DNA of 64,000 nucleotides, from positions 12,834,001 to 12,898,000 of the forward strand of contig NC_135261.1 in NCBI RefSeq assembly GCF_964204865.1, read 5' to 3'. The stretch's first letter is position 1; each line of letters starts with the position of its first letter. The position numbers and the translations under genes were made by a program. Under the pieces are notes generated by a model. That model was not told where the DNA came from and did not search any database. It saw nothing but the letters and a program-made list of their open reading frames with translations. Positions 60,501-64,000 of the stretch are shown piece by piece. Source of the DNA: Styela clava. Its lineage: Eukaryota > Chordata > Ascidiacea > Stolidobranchia > Styelidae.

Positions 60501-60708
60501 TCTTTTCTGAGACATGACTGACCAGTGACCATACATAACAAAGAAACAAAAATGTTGGTACACTGCGTCATATGATATACATCCTCATCTATATATTTTT
60601 GTATTGATCAGGCCAAGGCCAAATCTGACTTGGTTTTGCTTTGTCTGAAAAGGGTCTTGAAATAATGATAGATTGTTTGGAGACATTCAATGCCTTCATT
60701 TTTCATAT
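42565..60708 (-). CDS. Large unrecognised protein, multi-exon, probably nuclear
   Basis: Exons in transcript order: 60630-60708, 60416-60506, 59522-59624, 56140-56264, 55043-55085 (tentative, GTTACA donor), 54702-54809, 54112-54179, 50503-50566, 50303-50427, 48793-50096, 45153-47650, 44093-44178, 43350-43422 and 42565-42836. All join in phase, and with the possible first exon at 63541-63568 give about 1,688 residues. The first ~280 residues are helical and cysteine-containing (DFYTIHEALFMTF, LTDIQAEYALLAFYLGRQ, ATTCCLCKEKEF, WKEIQQLWIDVEKQNKML, LICKKKNAKTLLKHMETC, MMCSNCLCWSG). The long middle exons are Ser/Lys/Asn-rich and disordered, with basic clusters (HKRKKRYK, NRKRSS, KRGRKCKE) and an acidic patch DLDEDADDLWWEDY. 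The C-terminus is basic (RKPTKHRSRPKG). I do not recognise the family. A chromatin or DNA-repair role is only a guess. Two other exon choices are weak: the splice site at 60506 and the exon at 55043. Confidence 0.65.
44385..44580 (-). repeat. tRNA-derived SINE
   Basis: The plus strand shows CAAACAAGGCCCTGTACAAG, then CGGAATTGCCTACCCAATTT and the B-box-like AGGTTTGAACCC. Same family as copies at 31755, 54235, 58255 and 62268. Lies in an intron of the large minus-strand gene. Confidence 0.65.
46438..46563 (-). repeat. 63-bp in-frame tandem duplication in a coding exon
   Basis: Two adjacent copies encode KNPKLCPTNFKPKQRNLKT and KNPKLCPTNCKPKQRNLKT in the large minus-strand gene. They are nearly identical at DNA level, indicating a recent duplication in the disordered region. 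Confidence 0.85.
47697..48066. mobile_element. TA-flanked MITE
   Basis: The left end TACTGTTTCCCCGAAAATAAG and right end (reversed) TACCATGTCTCCCTGAAAAT enclose 370 bp, with AAATAAGACC motifs at both ends. It sits in the intron between the two largest coding exons and ends 46 bp from the 3' splice site at 47651. Confidence 0.7.
50690..51388. mobile_element. hAT-type MITE, 699 bp, perfect TSD
   Basis: Ends CAGGGCTGGGAATTTCA and, reversed, TAGGGCTGGGAATGG. They are flanked by the perfect 8-bp duplication TACATAAC (50682-50689 and 51389-51396). Subterminal GGTTAACCGGTTAACC palindromes occur on both sides. Located in an intron of the large minus-strand gene. Confidence 0.88.
51540..51892. repeat. 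Minisatellite, about 31-bp units (left part)
   Basis: About ten degenerate copies of a unit like GGATGTTAAAAATTTAGACT plus CCAGATTCC. Related units continue at about 53795-53885, because a hAT element at 51901-53685 was inserted in or next to the array. Confidence 0.75.
51901..53685. mobile_element. Non-autonomous hAT element, 1.79 kb, perfect TSD
   Basis: Ends CAGGGTTATCC and, reversed, CAGGGATGGCC, both followed by ATTCGAATA-type motifs. They are flanked by the perfect 8-bp duplication GCTTTGGT (51893-51900 and 53686-53693). The interior repeats ATGTGTGGTAAACTGCCC in tandem units of about 110 bp (52500-53340) and TTACCAGGATGATTTTTGTT in inverted positions. A degenerate relative begins at 43627 (CAGGGATGTCC). 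Confidence 0.88.
54235..54415 (+). repeat. tRNA-derived SINE (plus orientation)
   Basis: The head-like TATAATGGTTAGATTATGG is followed by CTACCTCAACCTGGGTG and the family tail GCTTGCACAGAGCCTCGTTC. It sits between two exons of the large gene, immediately upstream of the 54112-54179 exon. Confidence 0.6.
56265..59521. other. Intron of the large minus-strand gene
   Basis: About 3.26 kb with no exon recognised. It holds a SINE at 58255-58492 and a degraded SINE tail near 59155-59180. The open frame at 57558-57923 is hydrophobic and AT-rich and is not supported as coding. Confidence 0.45.
58255..58492 (-). repeat. tRNA-derived SINE, best-preserved head
   Basis: Read on the minus strand, it begins GGCGGCACGATGGCCTAGTA (tRNA-like, A box) and reaches a degenerate B box near 58410. 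It continues through ACCCAGGTTGTAAAGAATTG and ends with the tail CAGGGGCTTGTTCAGAGCG. Confidence 0.7.
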
Positions 60709-62149
60709 CTGAAGTAACCAAAGAATCAGACTATGTTTCGTAGTGAATGATATTGAAGACCTTACTAAAAACCATCCTTTTTTAATTGTGTGGTACATAC
60801 CGTACTTTGATTTTGTCTGTACGTTCATTTACTCTATTATGTATGTATTGTGAAAATCAATGTCAAGAGATTTGTAAGGACATGCCTTGCTAATAAAAGC
60901 TCGGAATTCGCATCCATGGGGTAAATATTTAGTTTTTGAAAAACTTAATCATAAAAAGCTCATTGACAAATAATTCCTTGGGAACCAGCTGTTAATTTTA
61001 AATGCCATCTCAATGCTTTTTGGGGGAGATAGGAATAGAAGTTAATCTCAGACAGGGATTAGATCATGAAAGTCAATCTATTTCCCTCATATGGCCACAG
61101 TGATTCCTGCATAAGTTTAAGGTGCTGGTTCAAGGTGTCAGTAATTTCAATGAAGCGAGTTCAAATACCACTTCTGCCACACACATTGCAATTAAAACCT
61201 ATTAAACGATTGAGAAGAGATACAAAAAAAGACGAGACTTTCATTTCCTTAGCATAAGATATAGCAGGTAGATGATAATGCTTGAAAGTTTAAACACATT
61301 AACTTTATATTTGTCTTATCTCTAATTCTATTCTCACTTTCCAGCTGATTCGTCATTAAGTTGTTATATAACATACATTCCTATTATCTATAAGTTGCTG
61401 TTGTTGAATTTTGCTGATTTCAATTAATATCAGCTACAATTTTGATTTTGACAACCTGAGCATCAAATTGTTTTCCTTGTGAGTAAATGTTGATATGTAA
61501 AAATTTTCCATATGCAAATATGTGCAAATCCATCACTAATAGCGAGAAGCTGTTGAATCAAAATAATTAAATTTTTATTGTTCTTATTTTGATTTTTAGC
61601 AATATTTAAACCTCGAACTTATATTGATTGGTTCAGAGGTATTGCATGACACTTTAACGAATTTTACTCCCCAAGTTTTTGTATTGTTGTACAAAGCTCA
61701 TCTGACTAAGCCTGACTTTTGTGAAAAAAAATTAAATGCAAAATAAAATTAATGGAAGTGTGAGGAAAAATTTTCAAACCATGCTATATAACCGTTTTGA
61801 TTCGTACTGTGGTTCCCATACAGCCAGTGCATACGGATTACTAACAAAAAGATGAAGAGTTGTAGTAAGGTCCAAAATCAACCATATACCCAAAACCTGA
61901 TTGTTTACTTTTTAAAAAAAAAATCCTCTCATATCTTAACATTTACATAACAGTCACTGCTTGTCCAGGGCCTCGTTGAAAGCAAAAATTGTGGAAACAT
62001 ACCGAAAAACTTTTACAGGATAACTTTCCTTTGTCGCTATGAGCAGTTTTAAAATATCCAAAAATTAGTAAGATATGGGGAATAAGGAATTGGGAGAACC
62101 AACCTCATACCTAGCTTTTTACTAATTAATTTGAACTGTCATATGCCCG
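60709..62149. other. Upstream or intronic region of the large minus-strand gene
   Basis: No exon recognised. It contains a SINE tail fragment near 61945-61990 (CACTGCTTGTCCAGGGCC). Other short frames appear random. Confidence 0.4.
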
Positions 62150-62475
62150 TCACTCTGAACAAGGCTGTGTTCAAGCAACTACTGCTCGGTAAGGAACCCA
62201 TTCTTGTGCCAAACTTTTTCTGAATTAATTCAATAACTTTCACTTTTTTTAAACGCCGGTTCATATGCTCTTCACTCTGAACAAGGCTCTGTGACTCTAT
62301 TCAACCAGCCACTGCTAGGTAAAAGCTAATATATTGAGAAGGGTCTCTGAGTTCAGTATTGCCTACTCAATTTATGACAATCTGTGGGGTGGCATGAGAT
62401 TTGAACCAGAGATTTTTAACCTGAGATGCCAACGTAGTTAAGTCCAGTGCTTCAACCACAAGACATCCACAGGCA
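62150..62475 (-). repeat. tandem SINE copies, one partial and one complete
   Basis: A partial copy (62150-62230, CACTCTGAACAAGGCTGTG) is followed by a complete one (62268-62475, CACTCTGAACAAGGCTCTG). The complete copy has the B-box-like GAGATTTGAACC and the tRNA-like GTGCTTCAACCACAAGAC at the far end. Another tRNA-like head, on the plus strand, is at about 62515-62610 (GGTTTGAATCCCGTGG). Confidence 0.65.
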
Positions 62476-62829
62476 CCTACTTTGTTTTAAATATGTTGGA
62501 ATTAAACGATAGTGATGTCCAGTGCACCATACTGGGCGTTTGGAACACACCTGCTAGTGCACCATTAATAGCCTGTGTGAGTTCACAGGTTTGAATCCCG
62601 TGGCGTGAGTGATAATTATATCAAAGAAAATTACTTCAACACCCAAATCAATGCATATATGTACCACTACAACACTGATATAAGTACACGTTCTCTTATA
62701 ACTTGTGCATCTTCAGTATGGAAAAGTATTCATTAATCATTATTATTTGCAATGAACTTATACTGGCATAACTGTTGAACATAGCAGCTTCACCTATCAA
62801 TATAGGATTGGATTAACATAATTATTCCT

Positions 62830-63340
62830 GGGAAGAGGCCGATGAGAAAGCTTAATCATATGGCGAACAACGGCATCTCGTCCGGTTACCAGTCCATGTC
62901 GTGTATGGGATTAGTTAGCCAGTTATTTGTTTTCAGATACATGGACTAGCGGAAGAAACAGTAACCGACCAGCAGTTATGTTAACCACCCTACCGCAACG
63001 ATGAGCCCAGTAACACTTTCGCACATAATTCACCTCGCATGTGATTCAAACCTTCTAACCCCCACAGGGCAATCAGAGGTGCTGTGGCGAGCGAATTCCT
63101 AACACTACTGCACTAAGCACAATGTGCCTATACATGTGTAATACCTAAACACCAGGAAAACAGAGAAAATCTATTTTGCTATCTCCCATCTTCTCTACCT
63201 ATGAATTTCATGCACCCGGAACGAATAACTGGTAGACTATCTCCAAACCTGACATGAACTGTTACCCAACCGATAGGCAGTGCTTCGGCACCTTATGATT
63301 AAGTCATCTTATAGACTTACTGCTCCACCAGGCTAAATAT
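62830..63340. repeat. cluster of further tRNA-like SINE sequence
   Basis: GTGATTCAAACCTTCTAACC at about 63041 (complement is B-box-like), with TTAGTGCAGTAGTGTTAGG on the opposite strand near 63100-63120, suggests a second SINE family. A related head, CTGGTGGAGCAGTAAGTC (minus), is near 63315-63332. Confidence 0.45.
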
Positions 63341-63540
63341 AATAATAATCTGACACTAAATATACAATGAAATATTCTTACTAAAAAAGCAATCATCAAA
63401 ACATTAAGTGGTCATTTTGGTGTCACCCTTCAAAACAAATTTCAAAAAGAGGCTACCACACACAGACATTGTAAAATTAGTCTTTTTTGTATACATCAGC
63501 ACTATAGACGGGTAAAATTCAACATTAGGTAAAAATTTAC

Positions 63541-63568
63541 TTGGAAATGCCAGTAATTGCCGTATCAT
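63541..63568 (-). other. Candidate first coding exon of the large minus-strand gene
   Basis: The sequence from the ATG at 63568 reads MIRQLLAFP and ends in phase 1 at a GTAAAT donor, which matches the phase of the exon at 60630-60708. The alternative is that translation begins at the ATG at 60706. Transcript data are needed to choose. Confidence 0.3.
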
Positions 63569-63589
63569 ATCAACGAAAGTCAACCTCAA

Positions 63590-64000
63590 AATAGGAAAGT
63601 AAATTACCTAAATCAAATTTTACTACAAAATTTCACTGAATTTACTAAGTCTTTTCCGAGTGTGGTATTTCTAAATAAAGACGGAAATTAAACAGTTTAC
63701 TGATAACTGCACTCATTATCATCAGGTAAGCATTGTAAATTTCGCTATGCTAAATTGCAATTCCCAGCAAAAACTACATCGCGTTATGGACAAGATCATT
63801 TATTACCGTACTTCGACTAGCCTGTCTGCCTTGTGGCGTCGCTACGGAACGTTGTGAACAAGCTGCGCGTCTATTAAAGCCTGGTATGGTGAACAAACAA
63901 TTATCGGGCGAGTTTCCCCCAGAAATTCCAATGTCTTTTTTGATTTAGAACAGCTAGAGTTGCACAATTTCGTTTCGAAATCCCACAAATTGCAGCTCAA
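63590..64000. other. Right edge, no gene assigned
   Basis: A good plus-strand splice donor (ATCATCAG then GTAAGC) lies at 63725 and could end a 5' exon of a plus-strand gene continuing beyond the window. Nothing else supports it. Confidence 0.3.

Noticed and set aside
63680-63730. Plus-strand 5' exon ending at the donor ATCATCAG/GTAAGC
   Set aside because: Only the donor is convincing. No promoter, coding potential or downstream exon can be seen before the window ends.

Overview
The window is AT-rich animal (metazoan) nuclear DNA. Coding sequence is split by GT-AG introns of about 100 bp to several kb, the genes are eukaryotic, and there are many tRNA-derived SINEs, hAT-type DNA transposons and LINE remnants. 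An invertebrate is likely. A tunicate would fit the short introns and the C-type lectin, but nothing here settles the species. No bacterial operon, CRISPR array or rRNA gene is visible.

Layout. 0.4-5.5 kb: two divergent, decayed copies of one LINE clade lying head to head. 5.5-8.9 kb: a minisatellite, a broken hAT transposase and a local direct duplication. 9.1-20.4 kb: an approximately 3 kb direct duplication that carries two p24/TMED-like cargo-receptor genes on the minus strand. The distal copy (16975-19757) can be assembled as six phase-consistent exons encoding 252 residues. The proximal copy (9284-11546) has two frameshifts and lacks the last two exons, so it is a pseudogene. Copy-specific insertions expose empty target sites. 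20.7-21.0 kb: an inverted repeat with 116-bp arms.

22.0-33.9 kb: the gene for ribosomal stalk protein P0 (RPLP0), seven coding exons and 310 residues. Its first intron is about 8 kb and is packed with nested transposons and a higher-order satellite. Introns 2 and 3 each hold one member of a pair of related, structured, box C/D-like RNAs. 35.0-36.6 kb: an intronless family S28 serine protease of the PRSS16/prolylcarboxypeptidase type on the minus strand, convergent with RPLP0. 37.8-39.3 kb: three 3' exons of a membrane-anchored C-type lectin.

42.6-60.7 kb (possibly starting at 63.6 kb): a large minus-strand gene reconstructed from 14 to 15 phase-compatible exons. It encodes about 1,690 residues: a helical, cysteine-containing N-terminal third followed by a long basic, serine-rich, probably nuclear region. 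I do not recognise the family. Its introns and 3' UTR are filled with SINEs and hAT elements, several with intact 8-bp target-site duplications.

The genes are unrelated housekeeping, secretory-pathway and surface functions. The most striking parts of the window are the intronic RNA pair in RPLP0, the p24 gene/pseudogene pair with its insertion history, the nested transposons, and the unidentified large gene.
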